Positions 53,271-62,597 of a stretch of 64,000 nt of DNA are shown here, piece after piece; position 1 is the stretch's first letter, and each line of letters opens with the position of its first letter. Position numbers and translations under genes: made by a program. The notes beneath the pieces are model-generated. The model ran no database searches. It worked only from the letters and a program-made list of their open reading frames with translations, and had not been told where the DNA came from. Source of the DNA: Acetomicrobium hydrogeniformans (GTDB lineage: Bacteria > Synergistota > Synergistia > Synergistales > JAFGMB01); NCBI GenBank assembly GCA_016841745.1, contig JAENYO010000001.1, positions 246,799 to 310,798 of the forward strand, given 5' to 3'.

Positions 53271-53489
53271 TCAGGATATTAACTGTCTGAGATGGCTTAT
53301 GTCCCTTTCAATACTGGCAAGGAATGCCAAGCGTTTCTCCTGTTCTATCTCAAGAGCTTTGGGATCAGTTTCAAGATAACGCTTTCTTTTTTCCAGTAAT
53401 GCCAATCTCTCCATCCTCTCCTTAAGAGCCTTCTCTTCATCGAGAAGGGCAAGGCGGCCGTCGTCTTCGCGGACAAAAGCCCTGCTCAT
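53271..53489 (-). CDS. Small helical (coiled-coil) protein of unknown function
   Basis: 72 residues, nearly all Glu/Lys/Leu/Arg in a heptad-like pattern (EEKALKERMERLALLEKRKRY). Good SD (AAGGAAGG) and its own terminator, so likely real. No family recognised. Confidence 0.6.
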   Translation of the reverse strand: MSRAFVREDDGRLALLDEEKALKERMERLALLEKRKRYLETDPKALEIEQEKRLAFLASIERDISHLRQLIS

Positions 53490-54136
53490 GACGTTCCCTT
53501 CCTTTCTATTTTAGCTTTCGAAATAATTTAAAGTTATTCGCGGGAGAGATTCAACAAAAAAGTCCCTGCCCCCTTAGGTCCTTTTAATGTCGAATTGAGG
53601 CTACTACCCACGTCCATATATCATAAAGAATTGCAATTAGATCACAGTTATTTTCTATACATTCAGACTTTATACAAGCTTCTCTTACAACTCGATCTCA
53701 CTCCAAATTCATGTTGAAAGTGCTGAATTCCAGAATAAAAGTATTATAGTCAGTATTGGTGAAATGTCAAGGAAGATTCATTCATACTAATTCATCTCAT
53801 ATTCCAGATAGAACAATAGAATTCTGACATTCATAGTATAATTTCCAATTCTAACTGTAAACAGAGAGTAAATCCTGGACAACCAACGTCTAGCGATATA
53901 TAAAAGATAAGTTAGAATTCAAAAAGACCAAACAAAGATTTTCCACAGGTAAATCTTTCATTCCGCCTGTCTAGAAAAAGGATGTAAAAACAGTTCAACC
54001 AGCTCATATCATCCTTGAAGGGGGAAATTCATTAGCTGGCCTTTTGCCGTGAATGGCCCTTAAACTGAAGGTATTCATTTATATTCAAGGTAAAACCGCC
54101 TTTTCTGATACTGGTAATCCAAGTGGGGAGGGAATA
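53490..54136. other. Long intergenic region upstream of azlC
   Basis: About 650 bp with no gene or RNA family that I recognise. It must contain promoters for the leftward small gene and for azlCD. The reading from 54053 adds 28 codons to azlC but has no SD. Confidence 0.5.
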
Positions 54137-54847
54137 ATGACGAATTCCAAAAAGGAATTTCTTCGCGGAGGTAGAGCCATAACACCCATTCTTATAGGGA
54201 TCATGCCCTTCTCTGTTGTTTTCGGGTATGCCATGAAAAATGCTGGACTTACGGGAATTCAGAGCTCTTTTTTTGCTCTTTCCCTTCTGGCAGGGGCATC
54301 ACAACTAGCAGCAGTCCAATTATATGCTGCCCACACACCGGCTTTTATCATCATTGTAACGGCACTTGTAATAAACCTGAGATACGCAATGTACAGTCTT
54401 TCTCTTCAGCCAATTCTAAAACAAAGATCTTTTGTAAAACGTCTTTTTGCTGCTTTCATAATGTCCGATCAATCCTATGCTTTTACGATGTCAGAAGGAG
54501 AAAATAATCCAGGAAACAGATTCCTTCCCTCGTTCTTCCTGGGAGCTTCATTAGTCCTATATTGCTCATGGCAGGCAGGAATATTCCTTGGATATAACCT
54601 TGGAACGATCATTCCTGAAAGACTCTCTCTGGACTTTGCCATTCCTCTGGTATTCATGTCTCTCCTGATACCTCACCTGAAAGGAAGAGACAGGCAGATA
54701 TCCGCTCTTGCCGGAGCCGTTGCTGCCGTTATCCTTGTACCCAGATTCCCTCTTCAGTCAGGACTATTGATATCCATTTTCATAGGAATAGGATCTGGAA
54801 TGGCTTATCGAACTTTTCAGGAAACCTGGATGAGGGATAACCGATGA
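54137..54847 (+). CDS. azlC: AzlC-family branched-chain amino acid exporter subunit
   Basis: About 236 residues. ATG at 54137 with SD GGGGAGGGAAT. Five to six TM helices; family marks GIMPFSVVFGYAMKNAGL, SLLAGASQLAAVQL and LVINLRYAMYSLSLQPIL. With AzlD it forms an exporter for branched-chain amino acids. The stop overlaps the azlD start by four bases. Confidence 0.92.
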   Translation: MTNSKKEFLRGGRAITPILIGIMPFSVVFGYAMKNAGLTGIQSSFFALSLLAGASQLAAVQLYAAHTPAFIIIVTALVINLRYAMYSLSLQPILKQRSFVKRLFAAFIMSDQSYAFTMSEGENNPGNRFLPSFFLGASLVLYCSWQAGIFLGYNLGTIIPERLSLDFAIPLVFMSLLIPHLKGRDRQISALAGAVAAVILVPRFPLQSGLLISIFIGIGSGMAYRTFQETWMRDNR

Positions 54848-55164
54848 ACTATTATCTACTGTTCGCCATTATTGCTATATCTTCTCTGGTTGTTAAAGGT
54901 CTTTTTCTGTGCTTTATTCCTCTTCGGAAAGTGACCCCCTTTTTCGAGAAGATTCTCAGGTATATACCTCCTGCCGCTCTAGCTGCACTGGTAGTACCTT
55001 CACTTGTATATTCAAAAGGCTCAGCCGGGATAGCCATCTCTTTTCCAAGGATACTTGCCGGTACCATAGCCTTTCTTGTGGCTCTCAAAAGCAGGAATAT
55101 TTTTGTAACAATTGTTTCGGGAATGATCCTGTTATGGATCTTTTCATTCGCCATCCACTTTTAG
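54844..55164 (+). CDS. azlD: AzlD-family branched-chain amino acid exporter subunit
   Basis: 106 residues, four hydrophobic segments, with the family motif FEKILRYIPPAALAALVVPSLVY and the end LVALKSRNIFVTIVSGM. It is translationally coupled to azlC through ATGA. Confidence 0.9.
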   Translation: MNYYLLFAIIAISSLVVKGLFLCFIPLRKVTPFFEKILRYIPPAALAALVVPSLVYSKGSAGIAISFPRILAGTIAFLVALKSRNIFVTIVSGMILLWIFSFAIHF

Positions 55165-55364
55165 TTATCCTTCCCAATTAGTCTATTCATTTCACTCTCT
55201 TTACCAGGGAAGAGGTTCGGGTGCAGATCAGCTTCAAGACAATAAAAAGAGCACCCTATAGAAGGATTGTTGTTGACTGTTCTTTTGTATATGATCAAAT
55301 ACATCCCCCAAGCTTGCGAGGATTCTCCCTTTACATTTCTTTGCTAGAAGCAGGATATTATATT

Positions 55365-56225
55365 TTATCGGAGCTTCTCAAGATATCCGCAGCTCAAAGC
55401 GTTTCGAGAGTTTTCCAAAAGGGGGCGCTTTTTTCTTATATCATATAGATAATCCATATCTATATCACAATGAAGAACACATTCTTTCAGGGGGGGCAAC
55501 ATACAAACAATCTCTCCTCTTGGATCAATAACGTAAGAGCCTCCCGCACAGAACGTTTTACCTTCCATCCCTGCCTTGTTGCAACAAACGAACCAGCACG
55601 TCTGGGACATAGCCTGACCTTGGCTTATGATATGCCAGTTTTTCATGCACTCTAAAGCAGTATTGGGATCATTTACACAGGCTGCTGATGGATTGACCAG
55701 AATCTCGGCACCCATTTGAGCAGATACCAGAGCGTTTTCAATGTGCCAGGAATCCTCACAGACCAGCAATCCAATTTTTGCGTTTTTCCCATCGGCCACA
55801 GTGATTTTATCACCCTGCTCAAAATTCAAATGTTCAATGTATCCTCCATAGTTACAAAGATGGGTTTTGCGATGAACAGCCACAGCATGTCCGTTGGAAA
55901 CATATTCGCAAGCGATATACATCCGATGGAGTTGCTCGCCATCAAAGGTGGGATAACTGATTATGACGTCAACAGAAAGTTCCCGGGACATTTTTCTTAT
56001 AGAACGCATATTTTCTTCAATTTCAACCACAAGTTTTTTTCTTTTAATCTCACTGAGTGAGTTTTTCTCTATGCTGTATCCAGTCAGGAACATCTCTGGG
56101 AATACGACCATTTCACTTGCTGAATTCAGGACACTGTCGCTGATAATTTTTTTTGCTTTTGCAGCATTGCATGAAACATCCAGAAGGACGCTGGCAACTT
56201 GAGCAATTGTAACGGTAAACTTCAA
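55365..56225 (-). CDS. Carbon-nitrogen hydrolase (nitrilase superfamily)
   Basis: A 286-residue amidase with an intact triad: E44 (VVFPEMFLTGY), K120 (HRKTHLCNYGG) and C156 (GLLVCEDSW). The ending region NKAGMEGKTFCAGGSYVIDPRGE is typical. It hydrolyses an amide or carbamoyl compound; the substrate is not clear. It differs from the partial relative at the left edge. Monocistronic, converging on azlD. Confidence 0.9.
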   Translation of the reverse strand: MKFTVTIAQVASVLLDVSCNAAKAKKIISDSVLNSASEMVVFPEMFLTGYSIEKNSLSEIKRKKLVVEIEENMRSIRKMSRELSVDVIISYPTFDGEQLHRMYIACEYVSNGHAVAVHRKTHLCNYGGYIEHLNFEQGDKITVADGKNAKIGLLVCEDSWHIENALVSAQMGAEILVNPSAACVNDPNTALECMKNWHIISQGQAMSQTCWFVCCNKAGMEGKTFCAGGSYVIDPRGEIVCMLPPLKECVLHCDIDMDYLYDIRKKRPLLENSRNALSCGYLEKLR

Positions 56226-56318
56226 GGTTACATCACCTCGTTCAATTCATAATAAACCAATAAGAAAGGAAATAGATTTTTCACATTCAGCAAGTCAAAG
56301 TCCCCCAATAGTCAAGTC

Positions 56319-56486
56319 TCAAAACGGGTGTAATAGATCCTCTGCCTGCAGTAAATAGTTCATTTCAGTACGTCCAAAGACCTTGCGAACATCTATAGGT
56401 ATGGCAATACGAAAATAATAGATTTCACCTTTACGAAAAAGATAGGTAGATATCTTTCAGATTCTAACACTTGTGACGGCTGGCAT
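56319..56486 (-). pseudogene. Integrase N-terminal remnant with an in-frame stop
   Basis: On the minus strand an ATG at 56486 follows AGGAGG at a normal distance. After nine codons a TGA interrupts the frame, and the same frame then reads ISTYLFRKGEIYYFRIAIP and DVRKVFGRTEMNYLL before a stop at 56319. YLFRKGEIYYFRIAIPIDVR is the start domain of many phage-type tyrosine recombinases (DUF6538-like). The catalytic domain is absent, so this is the relic of a second mobile element. No tRNA lies nearby. Confidence 0.7.
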
Positions 56487-56654
56487 GGTAGACCTCCTTC
56501 CCGGGTATGAAACAAGCCAAGCCCGGAAATGGACTTGGTGCATATTCAACAAGATATTTGAACTATAATTCTATTTTTCTAATATTTGGATACTTTTACG
56601 GTCATTTTATGGAATTCGACAGGAAAATCTGGAAACAGAAAATATAAAAAACAC

Positions 56655-56698
56655 AATAAAAGTAGCCAGCGGATACATACTTACTGACTACTTTTATT
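56655..56698. terminator. Hairpin in the intergenic region after the MFS gene
   Basis: A 15-bp stem with one mismatch (AATAAAAGTAGCCAG / CTGACTACTTTTATT); both flanks are A/T-rich, and on the minus strand a run of T follows. It could end the MFS transcript, though it is about 200 bp downstream. Confidence 0.6.
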
Positions 56699-56893
56699 CA
56701 TCTGGGGGAGGCGCGGGTACTCCACACCTTCACCAGAAATCTCTGGATGTTTGCAATCACTACACTGTGATTTTGAACATTGTCTGAGAATGTACCAGTT
56801 ATTTGTACCAGTCTGATCTACTCAGTCTTTCCGAAAGATCATTAACCGGCATCTCTCAATTTTTGAACTATTTTCAATACTCTCTTCGCATAA

Positions 56894-58054
56894 TTATTTT
56901 TCTGGCTTCAATGCCAAAGCAATAAGTCCCGCTAATACAACTGCTGCAAAAGTTGAAAAGAGCATTCTAAAACCAAGAAATCCGCCTAAATTGGCCATCA
57001 ATGGGGGCAAAAGAAAATAACCTATACCCCAGAGAAGGTAGAAAACCCCCGAAATAGAGCCTTTCATGGAGTCTGGAACTGCTTCGTTAAGCAGAGCCAG
57101 GGAGGAAACACAAAACATGCCCAGTCCGAAGCTTGCCAGGAACAAAAAAACAAATATCCACTTTCCCATCAACCACATGAAAGGAGCTAACCCAGATACG
57201 ACCAATATCAAACCAATATACATGGTGAGGTCTCTTCCCCGCCTGTCAGAGAATTTCCCTGCCAAGACCTGGGATATGCTTATCGCAATATAGAACAGAG
57301 CAAAAAAAAGAGCTACTTCGCTTTGACTAAAGGATTTCTCCCTCAGGAGAACTCCAGGTATAACAGTAAGAAATATCCCATAAGCTCCACCATAGAGGCC
57401 AATGCCCGTATAGATTGCAGGTCTACGGATCTCCTTCAGCGCTTGAAATATCCTGGAATAATTTATGGGATCTTTTTTCAGACCTTTAACACTATGTGTA
57501 GGCTCTTTAACAAAAAGAACCACTATCATAGCCCCGATCAGGCCAGTAGCCGCGTAGAGCAAAAATGCCTCATTCCCACTCCATACAGTGTAAACATAGA
57601 TACTTACCATGCTTCCAACCGTTAATCCAAGGTGCAATGATGCATTATACTTTCCAATAGCTTCACCCTTGGAGTTTCGATAAAGCAGAGATAGTAAAGC
57701 TGGAGCCAGAGCCCATACCGGTATCTCTCCTATTCCCTGTAATGCTCTGCCACCGAGGATACTCAGCACATTTTCTGCCTTAAAATAGACTAGCCCTGTC
57801 AGACAGGAAATGATATATCCGCCCACAAGAAAGATCTTGAAACCGTATCTATCCCCAAGGCGACCTACCGGAAGTTGAAAAAGAACAAATGGAACAGCGA
57901 AAGCTGAGGCAATATACCCTACATAATCCATAGAATTGGACAGATGGATCACTCGACTGGGAAGAAGCGCTACGATCAACCCCACACCAATCATCTGTAT
58001 AAAAACAGCTGCACAAAGCGCAACTGAAGAAGTACCGGATTTCATAAGTAACAA
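56894..58054 (-). CDS. Major facilitator superfamily transporter
   Basis: A 386-residue permease with about twelve TM helices. FQLPVGRLGDRYGFKIFLVGG is the loop 2-3 motif (G-x3-D-R-x-G), mirrored by LAGKFSDRRGRDLTMYIG in the second half. The size suits drug or sugar efflux families. Substrate unknown. It appears monocistronic; start codon with weak SD. Confidence 0.9.
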   Translation of the reverse strand: MLLMKSGTSSVALCAAVFIQMIGVGLIVALLPSRVIHLSNSMDYVGYIASAFAVPFVLFQLPVGRLGDRYGFKIFLVGGYIISCLTGLVYFKAENVLSILGGRALQGIGEIPVWALAPALLSLLYRNSKGEAIGKYNASLHLGLTVGSMVSIYVYTVWSGNEAFLLYAATGLIGAMIVVLFVKEPTHSVKGLKKDPINYSRIFQALKEIRRPAIYTGIGLYGGAYGIFLTVIPGVLLREKSFSQSEVALFFALFYIAISISQVLAGKFSDRRGRDLTMYIGLILVVSGLAPFMWLMGKWIFVFLFLASFGLGMFCVSSLALLNEAVPDSMKGSISGVFYLLWGIGYFLLPPLMANLGGFLGFRMLFSTFAAVVLAGLIALALKPEK

Positions 58055-58559
58055 CCCCCTCTTCAGGTGGGAAACAACATCTATCCCTCACATAACGAGG
58101 CACACACAACCATTCCCGCTGATATATAAACAGTAGGCTCAACACAGACCAGAAATCAAGATCACGAGATCTAGCTTTTAAAAACTATGCGGTGGGGGTG
58201 AACACTGTAAGAAGAGGTGCATCTTTTTCCTCCCCTGATGCAAATTGAGTTAAATAATATTCTACTCTATCTGTTTAATATAACAAGGACTATTACAATA
58301 GACTTTTCTGAATTGACAAATAGATTGTCGGATCGGCGAATTTTTAAAAGGCTTAAAGTTTTTTTCATACTTTCTTTGAGCTTAGTGATTACTGTTCTTC
58401 TTGAAAACCAGAATTCAGCCTCATCGGAAATTATTTACCGGGAGCAGTTCAACTCATAGGCGCCCTGTGTGTCACGAAATATAAGTCAAGTGATACAATG
58501 ACTTTAATCAAAGTGCAGGACACATCGCAGGTAAGATACCTTTAAGGGGAGGTTTTTTT
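58055..58559. other. Intergenic region between MFS and glutamate-synthase-like genes
   Basis: Divergent promoters must lie here. An 80-codon frame at 58217-58459 has no SD and is hydrophobic by A/T bias; I do not accept it. No regulator or RNA family recognised. Confidence 0.4.
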
Positions 58560-60065
58560 ATGACGTTTTCACCTAGTTTGAGTTCAGGTTTTACAGGAGC
58601 AAGAAACAGAAGTAAGTATATTTCTCCTCAGTCAGGAATGTGCTCTTTGTGTACGGAGGAATGCATAGGAACTTGTGAGATTACTCAAGCGGCAGTTCTG
58701 GGGAAAATGACGGTCTATCCAACAACGACAGGTGCTAATCAGATTGCGTCGGAAAAGGATTATCCGGTAGATTTCTCTCATTTCAACATAAACGGTCGTG
58801 CCTTTGGTGCCATTGGGACAGAGGCTGATTATGAACATGCAGAGATATTTAACGTTAATCTGGCTTCCGAATATGGTAGCGATAATAAAATAAAGCTGGA
58901 TCTGCCTCTTGTTTTGCCTGCTTTGGTGAAAATGAACTGGCTTGATTATTTTGGTGGTGCTGCTATGGCAGGAGTTACCTGCATGGTAGGTGAAGATGCA
59001 AGGAACAAAGACGCTGAACTAAAAATAGAGAACGGCAAGATTACGTCATTCCCTATGCTTCAGGAAATACATGATAGTTTCTATAAATATTACCGGGGAG
59101 CAGGGCAGATGGTGCTTCAGTGTAACGTGGATGACCATCTTATGGGTGTTCCTGAGATAGCTCTGAATAGGTATGGCTTCGAAGCTCTGGAATTCAAGTT
59201 CGGCCAGGGTGCCAAGGGGACTCAGCCTATGAACAGGCTTAAGGGCTATGATGAGGCCGTAAAAAAAGTTGAGTGTGGAGCTCTTGTCCGCCCCAATCCA
59301 TTTGATCCTAAAATAATAGAACTTAAGGAAAAGGGCTGTTGTCCTAATTTTTACACTTACGGAAGACTACCAATATGGACGGAAGAGTCGATGGCAAAAC
59401 GAATTTCCGAACTCCGTGCCATGGGTATGAAAAACGTCTATTTCAAGATGGCTGGGTTTGATCTGACTGATGTGGAACGTGTAATCAATATGGCGATAGA
59501 AAACAGAGTCGACATGATAACATTTGATGGCGCAGGTGGCGGTTCAGGCTATAGTCCCTCAAAGATGATGAACGAATGGTCTCTCCCGACAATTGTGCTT
59601 GAAAAAGCTGTCGTAGATATCTGTGCAAAACTGCAAAAACAGGACAAGACCTTTCCTGCAATGGTCATGACCGGTGGTTTTGCCAGTGAAGATCAGGTGT
59701 TCAAGTCCCTTGCATACGGAGATGGATTTATAAAGGCTATTGGTGTCTGTCGTGCCGCAATGGCAGCTGCCATGACAGGAAAGACAGTTGGAGACGAGAT
59801 AAAGGCAGGTAGAACGCCTGAACTTTTCAAGAAATTTGGCAGTACGATAGATGAGGTTTTTTGTGATCTGGCTGATCTCAGGGGGATATATGGAAAAGAA
59901 GCTGATAACTTTTCTACAGGAGCAATTGGAGTTTTCTCCTATCTCAATAAATTGGGATGTGGCCTGAGACATTTTTCGGCTTTGAACCGTAAGTTTGACC
60001 TGAAATATTTGGACAGGAGCGATTTGATCCCGCTTACTTACTATGCAAGCGATCTTATGGGTTAA
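58560..60065 (+). CDS. FMN-binding glutamate-synthase-domain protein
   Basis: A 501-residue protein equivalent to the central FMN/synthase domain of GltB, without glutaminase or small subunit. Marks: GAGGGSGYSPSKMMNEW (glycine-rich phosphate loop), VMTGGFASEDQVFKSLAYG and NKLGCGLRHFSALN. The N-terminus carries a Cys-rich segment CSLCTEECIGTC. Such stand-alone forms occur in anaerobes and archaea; they may make glutamate with a separate partner or do another amidotransfer. SD AAGGGGAGG. Strong terminator follows. Confidence 0.85.
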   Translation: MTFSPSLSSGFTGARNRSKYISPQSGMCSLCTEECIGTCEITQAAVLGKMTVYPTTTGANQIASEKDYPVDFSHFNINGRAFGAIGTEADYEHAEIFNVNLASEYGSDNKIKLDLPLVLPALVKMNWLDYFGGAAMAGVTCMVGEDARNKDAELKIENGKITSFPMLQEIHDSFYKYYRGAGQMVLQCNVDDHLMGVPEIALNRYGFEALEFKFGQGAKGTQPMNRLKGYDEAVKKVECGALVRPNPFDPKIIELKEKGCCPNFYTYGRLPIWTEESMAKRISELRAMGMKNVYFKMAGFDLTDVERVINMAIENRVDMITFDGAGGGSGYSPSKMMNEWSLPTIVLEKAVVDICAKLQKQDKTFPAMVMTGGFASEDQVFKSLAYGDGFIKAIGVCRAAMAAAMTGKTVGDEIKAGRTPELFKKFGSTIDEVFCDLADLRGIYGKEADNFSTGAIGVFSYLNKLGCGLRHFSALNRKFDLKYLDRSDLIPLTYYASDLMG

Positions 60066-60076
60066 ATAAATTTATT

Positions 60077-60109
60077 CAAAGAGACCGGCCATTCTGACCG
60101 GTCTCTTTG
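60077..60109 (+). terminator. Terminator of the glutamate-synthase-like gene
   Basis: A 12-bp perfect stem CAAAGAGACCGG / CCGGTCTCTTTG with a 9-nt loop, followed by AGGTTAATAG, so only a weak T-run; the stem itself is strong. Confidence 0.75.
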
Positions 60110-60475
60110 AGGTTAATAGCTCCATGATGAAGTATTTATAAGTGCAATGCTTAAAGAGAGAGGAATTTTGCAATGGCTCGCTCTTCACTGTTTGGATTAT
60201 TTGACTGCAATAACTTTTTTGTTTCCTGAGAGAGGACCTTTCGTCCTGATCTCAGAGAAGCTCCTCTTTTGGTACTTTCCTCTAACGTTTGATTTATTAG
60301 CAGCAAATCTTTTACTGCGCTTTTCATATTTGGATACTAATCAGATCGTTTTATGGAACTCGAGGATCAATGTTCAAATATTGATCAGCTTGAAGGCAAT
60401 AAAAAAGCAGCCAACAGAAGTATCTATGATGACTGCGAATGAATATTTTATGGCCTTATTCTAATGGGAGATAAT
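60110..60475. other. Intergenic region with a diverged repeat
   Basis: No supported gene (the 105-codon frame at 60147-60464 lacks an SD). 60327-60362 resembles 56582-56617 (ATATTTGGATAC... TTTTATGGAA.TCGA), about 30 of 38 positions equal, suggesting two decayed copies of one sequence. Confidence 0.4.
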
Positions 60476-61117
60476 CTAGAACCCCAGGTTTTCTCCCACA
60501 ATAAACACATGAATATTAGACAGTAATGGTTGTTTGTGCAAAATAGTCGTCACATTGCAAATCCTGGTTGGTCCCTGGCAATCCATACATTCTCCAGTCT
60601 TGGTACAAGGATTTGGCAATCCGAGACGCTTGTTATTGATTGGAGCAGCAATTGATTGTATTCTCTCCATCGCTGCTGTTAAATTCTGTACGATCTTGTT
60701 AATACCAACTACTATAATTACTTTATGGGGTCCATAGATCATTGCTGCAACCCTATTGCCCGTACCATCCACGTTTACCAGTTCACCATCCATTGTTACA
60801 GCATTAGTTCCTGTCAGAAAAACGTCACAGGTAAGCTGTTGCCGCCTGATCTCATTTTTTTCCTCCATACTCAATCCGGCTTTACCATGATTCAATATTT
60901 TGTTGCCTCGGGCAGCAATTTCATCCGGCAAACCCAACTCTCCTACAGTCCACGAACCACCCATACCCACTGTTGCCCCATTCGGGATTTGATCAAGAAT
61001 CGCTACGGAAGCTTCTTTCGCAGTGTTGCAATAGGTTGAAGAAAAACCATTTTCAATCAGGGCTTTAACAACTTTTTCACCTGTTATATCATGATGCCAC
61101 TTAATAGATTCATTCAT
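60476..61117 (-). CDS. LUD-domain protein (lactate-utilisation family)
   Basis: A 213-residue LUD (DUF162/LutC-like) protein: PNGATVGMGGSWTVGELG (about 45-62), LTGTNAVTMDGELVNVDGTGNRVAAMIYGP and KVIIVVGINKIV. The C-terminus has CTKTGECMDCQGPTRIC, four Cys that could hold a metal. Family members take part in lactate oxidation or unknown redox steps; LutA/LutB are not nearby, so the role is open. Good SD (AAGGAGG). Confidence 0.88.
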   Translation of the reverse strand: MNESIKWHHDITGEKVVKALIENGFSSTYCNTAKEASVAILDQIPNGATVGMGGSWTVGELGLPDEIAARGNKILNHGKAGLSMEEKNEIRRQQLTCDVFLTGTNAVTMDGELVNVDGTGNRVAAMIYGPHKVIIVVGINKIVQNLTAAMERIQSIAAPINNKRLGLPNPCTKTGECMDCQGPTRICNVTTILHKQPLLSNIHVFIVGENLGF

Positions 61118-61403
61118 GCCAAAGACCTCCTTCTACAATTTTTTCTACAAAATATCATATATCACTTCTTGGGGGATAATCTATGAAAAATAATGCAGAC
61201 CTGCCCCCCAGAAAATAGTCTATATCAAGATATAATCAAATATAAATGACCCTCCGATGACCTGGTAATTCTATCTTACCAAATAATGGGGAAGGTGCCC
61301 ATCTTCCCGCAACATGTCTCTTTTTTTGTAATTTGAATACTAACATACCCCTTTTCTGGAGCTAACCTTAAAAATCCGAGATCTGAATTATCTCTAAAAC
61401 ATG
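61118..61403. other. Intergenic region between LUD gene and tmRNA
   Basis: Only promoter sequence for the leftward LUD gene is expected; no gene or structure stood out. Confidence 0.4.
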
Positions 61404-61439
61404 AAAAAGCAGCCAAAAGAATAATCTCTTTAGGCTGCT
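61404..61439 (-). terminator. tmRNA terminator
   Basis: On the minus strand AGCAGCC-TAAAGA...TCTTTT-GGCTGCT followed by TTTTTC, 10 bp beyond the tmRNA 3' end. Confidence 0.9.
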
Positions 61440-61448
61440 AATAAGTTA

Positions 61449-61799
61449 TGGTGGAGGCGCGGGGAATCGAACCCCGGTCCGACAAGGGCCAGTAGTGGAA
61501 GCCCTACGGGTGTAGTTCCTGTTTAGTGTCGAGCCAAATACCCCAGGAACAGGATATTCAACTCCAATCTCCGTTAATCTTTCCCACCCGGACCGGAGCT
61601 TGCCGGATGAGGCATTCGCCTGTTATGACGTCGGCAGGAAACCCGGCGACGAAATTCCCTGAGACGTGGCCGCTATCTAGGCAGCCAGTGCGTAATTATT
61701 ATTGGCAATTATTGTTTTTTTCCGTTTGTTAACGAGGTTACGGAGACCTCGACCCGCTCTTCCATACCCTCCAACTTGCCGTCGAAACCAGTCGCCCCC
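61449..61799 (-). ncRNA. ssrA: Transfer-messenger RNA
   Basis: About 351 nt. The 5' end GGGGGCGACTGGTTTCGACG pairs with CGCCTCC at the 3' end, which carries GGGGTTCGATTCCCCG and CCA. The internal reading frame GCC AAT AAT AAT TAC GCA CTG GCT GCC TAG encodes a tag ending ANNNYALAA, the standard -ALAA degron. Pseudoknot-forming GC-rich segments follow the tag. It is 21 bp after smpB, its protein partner. Confidence 0.97.
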
Positions 61800-61820
61800 A
61801 TAAGTTTTATCTTAAACCGT

Positions 61821-62276
61821 TCAATCCCTGTTTTTCAAGGCTTGTTCCATGGAACGCCTGGCGTCCCGTTCAGCAATACTGTCACGCTTATCATGCTCAC
61901 TCTTACCCTTAACAAGGGCTATCTCCACTTTTGCTCTACGGCCACCCTTGATGTAAACCGACAAAGGAACAAGAGTTAGCCCTTTCTCCTTGACCTTTCC
62001 CAGCAACCTCATTATTTCATGGCGATGCATTAGAAGTTTTCTAGGTCGGACCGGTTCATGATTGTAGAAACTTGCTTTCTCATATGGAGAAATATGGACA
62101 TTCCATAGCCAAAGCTCTCCACCCTTGATACTAGCGTAACCATCCTTGAGATTCAACCGGCCGGCCCTTACCGATTTAATTTCTGTACCTGTAAGAACTA
62201 CACCGCACTCAAAAGTATCCAGGATAAAGTAATCATGTCTGGCTTTTCTATTCTGTGCTACTTTATGGTCATCCAT
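61821..62276 (-). CDS. smpB: SsrA-binding protein SmpB
   Basis: A 151-residue RNA-binding protein for trans-translation. Signatures: NRKARHDYFILDTFECGVVLTGTEIKSVRAG at the N-terminus, WLWNVHISPYEKAS, and the tail KGKSEHDKRDSIAERDARR which enters the decoding centre. Immediately upstream of ssrA on the same strand. Confidence 0.97.
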   Translation of the reverse strand: MDDHKVAQNRKARHDYFILDTFECGVVLTGTEIKSVRAGRLNLKDGYASIKGGELWLWNVHISPYEKASFYNHEPVRPRKLLMHRHEIMRLLGKVKEKGLTLVPLSVYIKGGRRAKVEIALVKGKSEHDKRDSIAERDARRSMEQALKNRD

Positions 62277-62411
62277 GAATTCCCCTCCGATGCAGATTAT
62301 AACAGGTTAGTCAGCATTAATCAAGGCAAGACGAAACGTTTCATAATCAAAAACTTCGTCAAGAAAAAAACAAAAATCCTGGCAGGAAATGCCAGGATTT
62401 CGTTCCATAAT

Positions 62412-62489
<78 letters not shown>

Positions 62490-62498
62490 AACGGCGGA

Positions 62499-62527
62499 AT
62501 TGTATCATTCCGACAAGTCTGCGTCAA
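62499..62527 (-). promoter_or_regulatory. Promoter of tRNA-Pro
   Basis: TTGACG, 17-bp spacer, TACAAT on the minus strand, 9 bp before the mature tRNA 5' end. Confidence 0.85.
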
Positions 62528-62597
62528 ACATTAAAATACATCCTACATTGATGAGAGATACAATATCCTTCGTTTTAGATCCTGAAATTAAACTATC

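Noticed and set aside
55221-55448. 75-codon plus-strand ORF after azlD
   Set aside because: It overlaps the 3' end of the well-supported nitrilase-family gene on the other strand and has no SD.
56484-56512. Selenocysteine TGA in the ORF starting at 56486
   Set aside because: There is no SECIS-like hairpin or selenoprotein family match, and the rest of the frame is a truncated integrase, so a decayed pseudogene is simpler.
60147-60464. 105-codon plus-strand ORF downstream of the glutamate-synthase-like gene
   Set aside because: No SD; hydrophobic composition follows from A/T-rich DNA; no family resemblance.
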